A stretch of DNA of 7,023 bases from a candidate division NPL-UPA2 bacterium (GTDB lineage Bacteria; NPL-UPA2; JAGMAN01): the NCBI GenBank assembly GCA_021129695.1, contig JAJOKU010000134.1, positions 1 through 7,023 of the forward strand, written 5' to 3'. Under the pieces are notes generated by a model. The model was given only the letters and a program-made list of their open reading frames with translations. It did not search any database and was not told where the DNA came from. Shown piece after piece: positions 1 through 5,213 of the stretch. The first letter of the stretch is position 1; each line of letters opens with the position of its first letter. The position numbers were made by a program, and so were the translations under genes.

Positions 1-112
1 TCTAATATTAACCTATTTGCTTAATTTTGCGTCATCTTCTGGACAATTCCCTATTTTTGATATCGATAATATTTGTATGCATTGATGTTTTTCAATAAAT
101 CTAATTTGTAAT

Positions 113-134
113 TAGGCAGAATTCTTTCTGCCTA
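113..134. repeat. perfect 9-bp inverted repeat just upstream of the promoter
   Basis: TAGGCAGAA (113-121) and TTCTGCCTA (126-134) are perfect complements around a 4-nt loop, TTCT. The repeat ends 5 bp before the -35 hexamer at 140. Neither strand has a clear T-run after it, so it does not look like a standard intrinsic terminator. An operator for a dimeric regulator, or the hairpin of a gene lying off the left edge, would both fit. The repeat is seen directly; its function is inference. Confidence 0.5.
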
Positions 135-139
135 TCCCC

Positions 140-167
140 TTGAAATGCAGAATAATTTGCGTATAAT
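140..167 (+). promoter_or_regulatory. sigma70-type promoter for the QueG-like gene
   Basis: The -35 hexamer TTGAAA (140-145, 5 of 6 to consensus) and the -10 hexamer TATAAT (162-167, 6 of 6) are separated by 16 bp in an AT-rich setting. Transcription would start near 174-175, giving a leader of about 200 nt before the ATG at 377. It points toward the only plus-strand gene in the window. An ATTTGCG motif at 155-161 abuts the -10 and recurs downstream, which could mark regulator binding. Confidence 0.72.
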
Positions 168-199
168 ACAATAGCACTATGAGAGCATACTAGGAAGGG

Positions 200-253
200 A
201 TGCAAATGTCAAGGGTAAAAACATTTGCGCATTTGCGCAGCTCTGCAGAATGA
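200..253 (+). CDS. possible 17-codon leader ORF
   Basis: A 17-residue frame begins ATG at 200, or at the in-frame ATG at 206. The second ATG has the better ribosome site, AGGAAGGG (192-199) with a 6-nt gap. Its stop TGA (251-253) overlaps the ATG of the next mini-ORF in an ATGA arrangement. The GCAAATG arm of a potential hairpin covers its start region. It could be a leader peptide coupled to downstream translation, or the front part of a decayed gene. No homology is recognised, and a chance ORF of this size is entirely possible. Confidence 0.25.
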   Translation: MQMSRVKTFAHLRSSAE

Positions 254-333
254 AGAAGATAGATGAGATTTTTGAGGCGGATGAGGTTATGGGGGAACAT
301 TTCTTAACTCCCTGCCACCCTGCCGGGAAGTAA
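250..333 (+). CDS. possible 27-codon mini-ORF, coupled or part of a frameshifted gene
   Basis: The frame starts ATG at 250, overlapping the previous stop as ATGA, and encodes a 27-residue peptide beginning MKKIDEIFEADEVMG and ending with a Cys-His-Pro stretch. It stops at TAA 331-333. It has no ribosome site of its own, so it would depend on reinitiation. Inserting one base near 330 would join it to the frame reading REVRDMEELAQLYRRWRG. That joined frame ends exactly over the ATG of the QueG-like gene. The acidic, well-behaved composition suggests real coding history, but I recognise no family. Confidence 0.3.
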   Translation: MKKIDEIFEADEVMGEHFLTPCHPAGK

Positions 334-338
334 GGGAT

Positions 339-380
339 ATGGAGGAATTGGCTCAATTGTATAGGAGGTGGAGAGGATGA
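339..380 (+). CDS. possible 13-codon ORF overlapping the QueG-like start
   Basis: ATG at 339 opens a 13-residue frame, MEELAQLYRRWRG. Its TGA (378-380) overlaps the ATG at 377 of the QueG-like gene as ATGA, the classic geometry of translational coupling. The frame stays open for some distance upstream of its ATG, which fits it being the tail of a longer, frameshifted small gene. Very short, so low confidence as an independent gene. Confidence 0.22.
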   Translation: MEELAQLYRRWRG

Positions 381-1066
381 AGGAAGCGCAAGCAAACTAT
401 GACCGCCTGCGGGATTTTACCTTAAGCCAGGGGGCTTCCCTCTTTGGAGTGGCCGATGTGCATGGGTTAAAGAAAGATTTTATTGGTTTATCTGAAGAAG
501 CTATAGAAAGGCTGGATTTTGGAATCTCCCTGGCCGTCAGGCTCTCGGATGCAATAATTGAGGATATTGTAGATAAGCCAACCAAACTGTATTTCTATCA
601 CTATCGGCGTCTTAACTCTCTCCTCGACGAGATAGCTCTCAAGATGATGGGGTTCATTCAAAAGGAAGGGGCTTCTGCCTTACCCATTCCTTCCTCTCAG
701 ATCATAGATTGGGAAAGACAGAGGGGACACCTCAACCACAAGCGAATAGCCTTAGAGGCCGGCCTGGGATGGTTGGGAAGGAATAACCTCTTAGTTAACC
801 CGGAATTTGGCTCCCGGTTGAGACTGGTTACTGTCTTAACCAACCTCCCTTTGATAACTGATAGCCGGAAGGAACTGGGCTGCGGAGATTGTAGGGAGTG
901 TATTCCCCTCTGTCCGGCGGGAGCAATTAAGGAGAGAAGGGAAAACTTCCAACATTTAGCTTGTTACCGAAAGCTTGACTCCTTCAGGAAGCAATGTAAT
1001 ATTGGCCACCACATCTGTGGGATATGCCTCAAAGCCTGCCCGGGGAGAGCAACTCCTCTAAATTAA
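377..1066 (+). CDS. QueG-like (COG1600-type) double 4Fe-4S protein, short form
   Basis: A 229-residue cytoplasmic iron-sulfur protein related to epoxyqueuosine reductase. The ATG at 377 is chosen because AGGAGG (363-368) sits 8 nt before it; a GTG at 368 would overlap that site. The family core is clear: HKRIALEAGLGWLGRNNLLV at about 121-140, then GSRLRLVTVLTNLPL. Two ferredoxin-like clusters follow: C169-x2-C172-x2-C175-x3-C179-P, and C214-x2-C217-x3-C221-P with a further ligand from C196 or C207. At 229 residues it is much shorter than true QueG (roughly 310-380), with no C-terminal extension. The catalytic-Asp neighbourhood (D111, IIDWERQRGHLNHK) differs from the QueG pattern VDS.P.LER by several extra residues. 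True QueG reduces epoxyqueuosine in tRNA using cobalamin. This short branch probably has another, unknown redox role, so no symbol is given. It converges with the minus-strand operon. Confidence 0.85.
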   Translation: MKEAQANYDRLRDFTLSQGASLFGVADVHGLKKDFIGLSEEAIERLDFGISLAVRLSDAIIEDIVDKPTKLYFYHYRRLNSLLDEIALKMMGFIQKEGASALPIPSSQIIDWERQRGHLNHKRIALEAGLGWLGRNNLLVNPEFGSRLRLVTVLTNLPLITDSRKELGCGDCRECIPLCPAGAIKERRENFQHLACYRKLDSFRKQCNIGHHICGICLKACPGRATPLN

Positions 1067-1181
1067 ATTTAGCCCCATCCCAGGCACAGATGACTTTTCT
1101 ACCCAGTTCCTTGGTCAGGGATTTGTCCAGCTTGAAGGGATTAGCGAAGATAATCTCATCCACTTTCCCTGACTCCTCCAA
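1029..1181 (-). CDS. possible 50-codon TTG-start ORF, antisense to the QueG-like 3' end
   Basis: On the minus strand AGGAGG (inside the flavin-reductase coding end) lies 8 nt before a TTG at 1181-1179. The 50-residue frame contains the stretches KVDEIIFANPFKLDKSL and GRKVICAWDGAKF, which read like folded-protein sequence rather than antisense noise. It overlaps the flavin-reductase gene by 26 nt, and its last 38 nt are antisense to the QueG-like gene. The frame is blocked just upstream by TAG (1194-1196), so it is either a small gene or the surviving piece of a longer one. No family is recognised. Seen: the ribosome site, spacing and open frame. Inferred: that it is translated. Confidence 0.35.
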   Translation of the reverse strand: MEESGKVDEIIFANPFKLDKSLTKELGRKVICAWDGAKFNLEELLSPGRL

Positions 1182-1662
1182 GTCTCTCTCCTCCTAAGCT
1201 GTACAATCTTTGCCCTTCCTCCTCGGAAACAGAGGCACGAACTATTCTCCCGGCAAAGATGGTATGGTCACCGGTATCCAGCTCTCCCACTACTTTGCAT
1301 TCCATGTTCACTAGACATTCTTCCATCAGAGGTGGCCGAACCTCTTTGGCCGGTTGAGCTGTTAGTCCGGTCTCCTTGAACTTGTCTACCTTTCTGCCCG
1401 AGTGAGTGCCACAGTAAAGGACCTCATCCTTCATCCCTTCCTGCGGAAAAGCGAGGACGAACTCCTTTCCTTCAGAGATAAGCTTGTGGCTGTAGCGGGT
1501 CTTCCCCACTGAGATAGCCAGCATGGGCGGCTCAAAGGAAGTCGGCATGCTCCAACCCAGGGCAATAATATTTGGCTTGCCTTTTTCATCCACTGAAGTG
1601 ACCAAAACCACTGGCTCCGGATATTTCCTCTTCCAAACTTCACTGACTGAAACTTCTCTCAT
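1156..1662 (-). CDS. flavin reductase-like FMN-binding protein (flavoredoxin/CobR-type fold)
   Basis: A 168-residue protein of the flavin-reductase-like split-barrel family, which binds FMN and typically moves electrons from NAD(P)H to flavin or to a metal or corrinoid acceptor. Family landmarks are VTSVDEKGKPNIIALGWSMP (about 21-40), the Ser/Thr-Arg stretch SVGKTRYSHKLI (51-62) near the usual flavin-phosphate site, EFVLAFP (67-73) and GDHTIFAGRIV (131-141). The C-terminus LGGERLGG is also typical of the family, so the length looks complete. ATG at 1662 is preceded by AGGAGG, which overlaps the cobO stop codon (TAGGAGGG), a 13-nt gap; translation of the two is surely linked. Position directly after cobO makes a cob(II) corrinoid reductase role (as in Brucella CobR, a flavoprotein of related fold) attractive. 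A generic flavin reductase or flavoredoxin cannot be excluded. Confidence 0.85.
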   Translation of the reverse strand: MREVSVSEVWKRKYPEPVVLVTSVDEKGKPNIIALGWSMPTSFEPPMLAISVGKTRYSHKLISEGKEFVLAFPQEGMKDEVLYCGTHSGRKVDKFKETGLTAQPAKEVRPPLMEECLVNMECKVVGELDTGDHTIFAGRIVRASVSEEEGQRLYSLGGERLGGVRESG

Positions 1663-1675
1663 CGCTTCTTCCCTC

Positions 1676-2215
1676 CTAATATTCTATTCCCTTCCTTGCC
1701 TTTATTCCTTTCTGGAAGGGATGTTTTACTTCAACCATCTCAGTGACCAGATTGGCTCTCCGGACGACACTCTTAGGAGCATAGCGTCCTGTTAAGACGA
1801 CCTCCACATGGGCTGGTTTCTCTCTGAGAAGGGCCAGGACGTCCTTAGTTCTTAACAAGCCCTGGGAGAGGACGAAGTTCAATTCGTCTAAGACCACCAG
1901 GTCATATCGACCACCCATTACTGTCTCTTTTGCCCTGGAGAAAGCTCTCTGAAGTCTCCTCTTCAATCTTGACTTCTGTTCCCGGCTCAGGCGGCAGCCG
2001 GGGCAAGAGGGGCCGGGAAATCTGATAAGTTTGATTCCAAGTTTGCGGGCCTGGGCTACCTCGCCGCTCGGCTTATCTTTGAGGAACTGAATAATGCAGA
2101 CCCTCAAGCTCTGCCCCCTGGCTCTCATAGCTAAACCGAAGGCAGCTGTGGTCTTACCCTTACCACTACCAGTATAAACTTGAACAAGGCCCTTTTTTAG
2201 TTTCGGCTTGGTCAC
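1676..2215 (-). CDS. cobO: corrinoid (cob(I)yrinic acid a,c-diamide/cobalamin) adenosyltransferase, CobO/BtuR family
   Basis: Transfers the 5'-deoxyadenosyl group of ATP to the Co(I) of corrinoids, in the cytoplasm, for adenosylcobalamin formation. The 179-residue length is normal. The P-loop TGSGKGKTT is at 15-23, a Walker B-like VVLDELN at 107-113, VVLTGRYAP at 139-147, and the family C-terminal signature VKHPFQKGIKARKGIEY at 163-179. An unusual feature is C71-P-G-C74 just where E. coli BtuR has its GxGFTWE segment. The start is a GTG at 2215, overlapping the cobU stop as GTGA. No good ribosome site precedes it, so it probably depends on cobU translation. Its own stop lies inside the ribosome site of the following flavin reductase, a likely electron supplier for reducing Co(II) to Co(I). 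Confidence 0.93.
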   Translation of the reverse strand: MTKPKLKKGLVQVYTGSGKGKTTAAFGLAMRARGQSLRVCIIQFLKDKPSGEVAQARKLGIKLIRFPGPSCPGCRLSREQKSRLKRRLQRAFSRAKETVMGGRYDLVVLDELNFVLSQGLLRTKDVLALLREKPAHVEVVLTGRYAPKSVVRRANLVTEMVEVKHPFQKGIKARKGIEY

Positions 2216-2724
2216 TTTATTTTTATGGGAAGTCCCGAGACGAGCAAATATACTTCATCTGCTTCCTTGGCCACCATTTGATTAACTCTACCGGCTATAT
2301 CCCGGAACCGTCTTCCCAATTCGCTGTCTGGCACTATCCCCATTCCCACCTCATTGGAGACGATAATGGTAGGAAATTCTCTTTCCCTGGCTGCCCCGAG
2401 TAACGAGCGAACATCTTTAAAGACAGCCTTTTTCCCCGAAAGAAGCCAGTTAGAGATAAGAAGAGTTAAGCAGTCTAAGAGAACCAGGTTATCCCTTTTT
2501 CTTAGCTCACTTAAAATTTTGTCTGTGTCTCTTGGTTCTTCTACTGTTCTCCAGTTTCGCCTGCGCTGTCTCTGGTGCTTCTTTATCCTGGCCTTCATCT
2601 CCTTATCCAGAGCCTGGGCGGTAGCAATGAAGATAACTTTCTTGCTCAACCGAGTGGCAAGCTTAACGGCGAAGCTACTCTTCCCGCTACGAGCTCCACC
2701 GGTAATGAAGATTAACCTTTCCAT
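2212..2724 (-). CDS. cobU: adenosylcobinamide kinase / adenosylcobinamide-phosphate guanylyltransferase
   Basis: Phosphorylates adenosylcobinamide and then transfers GMP to it, giving AdoCbi-GDP for nucleotide-loop assembly. The 170 residues hold the P-loop GGARSGKSS at 9-17, the segment RIKKHQRQR whose H50 matches the guanylylated His of Salmonella CobU, TVEEP at 60-64, LLDCLT at 82-87, IVSNEVGMGIVP at 121-132, RDIAGRVNQ at 141-149 and the end motif GLPIKIK. The length is close to the usual 170-185. ATG at 2724 lies inside the last codons of gltX (13-bp overlap) with only a weak ribosome site, implying coupling to gltX. The stop overlaps the cobO start. No cobS, cobT or cobC is in the window. 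Confidence 0.94.
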   Translation of the reverse strand: MERLIFITGGARSGKSSFAVKLATRLSKKVIFIATAQALDKEMKARIKKHQRQRRRNWRTVEEPRDTDKILSELRKRDNLVLLDCLTLLISNWLLSGKKAVFKDVRSLLGAAREREFPTIIVSNEVGMGIVPDSELGRRFRDIAGRVNQMVAKEADEVYLLVSGLPIKIK

Positions 2725-4166
2725 TTTATTGCTTTATCCAGCCGCAGGAAGGTCATCTCCCTTCCCAGAAGAACCATCAGTTCAAATAGGCTGGGGCCAA
2801 CCGTTCGTCCCGTGAGAGCCGCGCGGGCGGGATGGATGAGCTCGCCCCCCTTTATCTTCTCTTCAGCAATTATCCTTCTGGTCACCTCTTCTACTTTCTC
2901 TATGGTAAATGGCTCCAGATCTTTGAGCCTATCTCGATAAATCTGGAGAAGCGCTGACGCACCTTCTTTCCGGAGAACCTTTGCCGCTTTCTCATCGTAC
3001 TCAATTTCGGGAAGGAAAAAGAAATCACCATATTCTACGATTTGGGATAGGGTCCTGATACGGTCCTGCTCTAAGACAACTACCTTCTTCAACCACTCCT
3101 CATCCTCATCACCCCGAAGGAGATTGGCTTTCTCCAGATAAGGCTTGGTAAGTTTAGTAATTTCAGCAGGTTGAAGCCTCTTTATATACTCTCCATTCAT
3201 CCACTCTAATTTCTTCGGGTCAAAGATAGCGGCCGTTTTGCTAATCCCTTCCAAAGAGAACTTACTGATTATCTCATCCACTGAGGAGAAAAGTTCTTGA
3301 CTGTCGGAGGTAGCCCATCCTAAGAGGGAAAGACAGTTGACTAAGGCTTGAGGCAAGTATCCTGTCTGACGATACCAGTCCAGGGAAATTGCTCCTTCCC
3401 TTTTACTGAGCTTGCTTCTATCCGTTCCCAGAATCATGGACAGATGGCCAAAAGAAGGAAGTGGAAATCCCAGGGCGTGGTAAAGGAGAATCTGGCGAGG
3501 AGTGTTGGAAAGGTGTTCATCCCCTCTAATGACATGGCTGATCTCCATGAGGTGGTCATCAACCACGTTGGCAAAATTGAAGGTGGGGGTGCCTCTGGAT
3601 TTCATAATGACGAAATCATCTAAAAGGGCATTCTCAAATTCCACTTTCCCTCTAATCAGGTCATTCACCTGGGTCACTCCTTCCCGAGGGGTCTTAAGCC
3701 GCACTACTTTCTCTCGCCCTGAGCGCTCTAAATCCTCCTTCTGCTGAGAAGAAAGCTCCCGGCATCTGCCGTGGTAACCAACCTGTGCCTCTTTCCTTAA
3801 AGCTTCTTTGCGTCTTTCTGCTAACTCCTCCGCCGAGCAATAGCAGAAATAGGCCTTTTCTTCCCGTAGAAGCTCCTGGCTATAGCGTCGGTAGATATCC
3901 AGACGCTTCATCTGAAAATAAGGACCGAACGGACCTCCCTTCTCCGGGCCCTCATCCCAGTCAAGCCCGAGCCAGCGGAGGTTCTCTAAGATATTATCTA
4001 CTGCTACCCTGGTGGAACGAGATTCATCTGTATCCTCAATGCGCAGGATAAATTGTCCGCCCTCATGACGAGCAAAGAGCCAGTTGAAGAGAGCTGTCCT
4101 CGCCCCACCAATATGTAAAAACCCGGTTGGAGCGGGCGCAAATCTAACTCTGATCTTCTCTGTCAT
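2712..4166 (-). CDS. gltX: glutamyl-tRNA synthetase
   Basis: Class I synthetase that charges tRNA-Glu; Glu-tRNA also feeds tetrapyrrole synthesis where the C5 pathway is present. The 484-residue length is standard. The HIGH-type signature is FAPAPTGFLHIGGAR (9-23), followed by LRIEDTDESR (41-50). A zinc-site pattern C108-x-C110 ... Y131-x3-C135 is present. GDEHLSNTPRQ is at 215-225, the KMSKS-type loop SKLSKR at 251-256, and FDPKKLEWMNGEY at 315-327. The anticodon-binding region ends in HPARAALTGRTVGPSLFELM (445-464). ATG at 4166 is preceded by GAGG, whose GAG overlaps the TGA of the PIN gene; the gap is only 7 nt. It is followed by cobU with a 13-bp overlap. Since a GlnRS gene is next door, a Glu-specific (discriminating) enzyme is expected, but I cannot read that from the sequence. 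Confidence 0.97.
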   Translation of the reverse strand: MTEKIRVRFAPAPTGFLHIGGARTALFNWLFARHEGGQFILRIEDTDESRSTRVAVDNILENLRWLGLDWDEGPEKGGPFGPYFQMKRLDIYRRYSQELLREEKAYFCYCSAEELAERRKEALRKEAQVGYHGRCRELSSQQKEDLERSGREKVVRLKTPREGVTQVNDLIRGKVEFENALLDDFVIMKSRGTPTFNFANVVDDHLMEISHVIRGDEHLSNTPRQILLYHALGFPLPSFGHLSMILGTDRSKLSKREGAISLDWYRQTGYLPQALVNCLSLLGWATSDSQELFSSVDEIISKFSLEGISKTAAIFDPKKLEWMNGEYIKRLQPAEITKLTKPYLEKANLLRGDEDEEWLKKVVVLEQDRIRTLSQIVEYGDFFFLPEIEYDEKAAKVLRKEGASALLQIYRDRLKDLEPFTIEKVEEVTRRIIAEEKIKGGELIHPARAALTGRTVGPSLFELMVLLGREMTFLRLDKAIKWKG

Positions 4167-4173
4167 GGCATCC

Positions 4174-4620
4174 TCATTTCCGTTTGAAAGGGTTTATAAC
4201 TTCTATTTTAAACTTTCTAAAATCCTTATCGTTGGCAGTATAGATTCTTTTAACTCTATTCACTAACATTGTAGCTACTATCTGGGCATCATAGATATTT
4301 TGTCCGGTTACTTTATGCTTCTGTGCTAATTTTACCATTTTCCTGGTGGTGGTATCTTTTACTTTAAGCATTGGGAAGGTGCTTAGGTAAACATCTATTT
4401 CCTCCCTTGCTTTCCCCGGAGATAAAGGTTTTACTATCCTCTCCGAGTTGGTTACAACAGAGTAAAACTCTGCTAATATCTGAGGGCTAAGATAAGCCTC
4501 TAATTCCTTTGATGCGGCCTTATCTCTTAACTCTTTGGCAATAGAGTATTGAGGAAGGTCGTTGAAGGTAGCATAGACCAGAATATTAGTATCTAAGAAG
4601 GATGAGACTTTATCTCTCAC
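4174..4620 (-). CDS. PIN-domain ribonuclease, VapC-like putative toxin
   Basis: A 148-residue PIN-fold protein, expected to be a Mg2+-dependent ribonuclease. The acidic active-site set is visible: D10 in SSFLDTNILVYA (6-17), E51 in QILAEFYSVVTNS (47-59), D111 in NIYDAQIVATML (108-119), and D131/D133 in YTANDKDFRKF (127-137). The length is at the upper end of typical VapC. The start is GTG at 4620, with AGGAGG about 10 nt upstream. It overlaps the HTH gene by 11 bp, the usual antitoxin-toxin geometry, and its stop overlaps the gltX ribosome site. AT-rich compared with glnS. VapC toxins cut tRNA or rRNA; the target here is unknown. A non-toxin housekeeping PIN role is less likely given the partner. 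Confidence 0.88.
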   Translation of the reverse strand: MRDKVSSFLDTNILVYATFNDLPQYSIAKELRDKAASKELEAYLSPQILAEFYSVVTNSERIVKPLSPGKAREEIDVYLSTFPMLKVKDTTTRKMVKLAQKHKVTGQNIYDAQIVATMLVNRVKRIYTANDKDFRKFKIEVINPFKRK

Positions 4621-4930
4621 TATAGAGTTCCCTCCTGCTTAAACCGCCTTTTACTCCACCACATTCATAACTCTTAAAAAGTTTTGTAGATATCTTCTTT
4701 GTTTTTGCTTTCCTTAAAGATTTGTAAGCTGTTGTCTTATGATACTTCCAGGATCCTTTATCCCTCTTTGCCTTTTTTCTCGCCCATTCTTCTAATAGGG
4801 TTAAAGGGAATCGCCAATTTCTACCTACCCGGATGGCCGGGATCTCCCCCTTTTGTGCTTTATGGTAGACAGTTATAGGAGCTACATGTAGGTACTTCGC
4901 TACTCCTTTTGCTGTTAGAACCTTTTGCAT
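4610..4930 (-). CDS. excisionase-family HTH (HTH_17) DNA-binding protein, putative antitoxin
   Basis: A 106-residue protein with an N-terminal winged-helix domain of the excisionase/MerR-like type: LTAKGVAKYLHVAPITVYHKAQ at about 5-26 carries the helix-turn-helix (given here only as a landmark), then GEIPAIRVGRNWRFP at 28-42 forms the wing. The second half (about 50-106) is strongly basic, rich in Lys, Tyr and Ser, and of unknown fold. The start chosen is ATG at 4930, because a GAGGGGGTG stretch precedes it. An upstream in-frame ATG at 4978 has no ribosome site and would add 16 non-conserved residues. The last 11 bp overlap the PIN gene. By position it is the antitoxin and autoregulator of the PIN protein, with the tail probably contacting the nuclease; that is inference. 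The region is clearly AT-rich (4681-4740 is 17 of 60 GC). Confidence 0.8.
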   Translation of the reverse strand: MQKVLTAKGVAKYLHVAPITVYHKAQKGEIPAIRVGRNWRFPLTLLEEWARKKAKRDKGSWKYHKTTAYKSLRKAKTKKISTKLFKSYECGGVKGGLSRRELYSER

Positions 4931-5001
4931 TATTAACACCCCCTCGTTAAAAATCTTTTCTTCCTTTTGATAGACCATTTTCTAACATCTTTCCCAAAAC
5001 C

Positions 5002-5030
5002 TTTATAGTCGGCCGTCTTTCCCTGAAAAA
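5002..5030 (-). promoter_or_regulatory. weak candidate promoter for the HTH-PIN-gltX-cob operon
   Basis: On the minus strand TTTTTC (5030-5025) and TATAAA (5007-5002) are 17 bp apart, placing a start near 4995 and a leader of about 65 nt before ATG 4930. The -10 is fair and the -35 is poor. The spacer upstream of the HTH gene has no better pair that I could find, and read-through from glnS is an alternative source of transcripts. Confidence 0.2.
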
Positions 5031-5094
5031 CCATTTTGACCTTGTGCCCCCTTTTCCTCTACTCATTGCACCATGAAATGTCGGGTACTTTAGT

Positions 5095-5120
5095 CCTGGA
5101 AATGCTCTGCATTTCTCAGG
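5095..5120. repeat. long imperfect inverted repeat in the glnS-HTH spacer
   Basis: GAAATGC (5099-5105) and GCATTTC (5109-5115) are perfect complements around TCT. With one bulged base the stem extends through CCTG (5095-5098) and CAGG (5117-5120), giving 11 pairs. No T-run follows on the minus strand, so it is not a standard terminator for glnS. A smaller palindrome, GGTAA-TT-TTACC (5137-5148), lies nearby. It sits 165-190 bp before the HTH start and could be an operator or RNA processing site. The rest of the 4979-5213 spacer holds no gene; its minus strand is A-rich after the glnS stop. Confidence 0.45.
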
Positions 5121-5213
5121 GAAGAAATTGTATCAGGGTAATTTTACCACATCCCTTTTTCTTTGTCGCGTTTTATGTTTTTTTCTTTTTATTTGATACT
5201 AGGAGGGTGCCTT

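Larger units (their letters stand above)
168..376 (+). other. long leader with repeats, alternative hairpins and mini-ORFs
   Basis: This is the predicted untranslated leader between the promoter and the QueG-like gene. GCAAATG at 202-208 can pair with either of two tandem CATTTGC copies (222-228 or 230-236). A third option is a local TGCGC/GCGCA hairpin (226-230 with 235-239). A further stem pairs 303-312 with 325-334, with a 2x2 internal mismatch and a 12-nt loop. No run of T follows any stem, so attenuation by a classical terminator is not supported. Three short overlapping frames lie here (annotated separately). The 139 bases before the promoter are AT-rich and show no gene. Confidence 0.4.

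Noticed and set aside
300..345. Cobalamin riboswitch in the QueG-like leader
   Set aside because: Fragments such as GCCAC and GGGAAG occur, but not in the order or spacing of the cobalamin riboswitch core, and no B12-box-like segment follows.
368..376. GTG start at 368 for the QueG-like gene
   Set aside because: It overlaps the AGGAGG site itself; ATG at 377 has ideal 8-nt spacing.
177..395. 72-codon minus-strand frame opposite the leader
   Set aside because: No ribosome site or family resemblance, and a Ser/Pro-rich composition typical of antisense frames. Its openness more likely reflects coding history on the plus strand.
4931..4978. Upstream ATG at 4978 as the HTH gene start
   Set aside because: No ribosome site precedes it and the added residues lie outside the conserved domain, while ATG at 4930 has a G-rich site at suitable distance.
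5095..5120. Intrinsic terminator of glnS
   Set aside because: The stem is good, but no T-run follows on the minus strand and it is about 95 nt past the stop codon.
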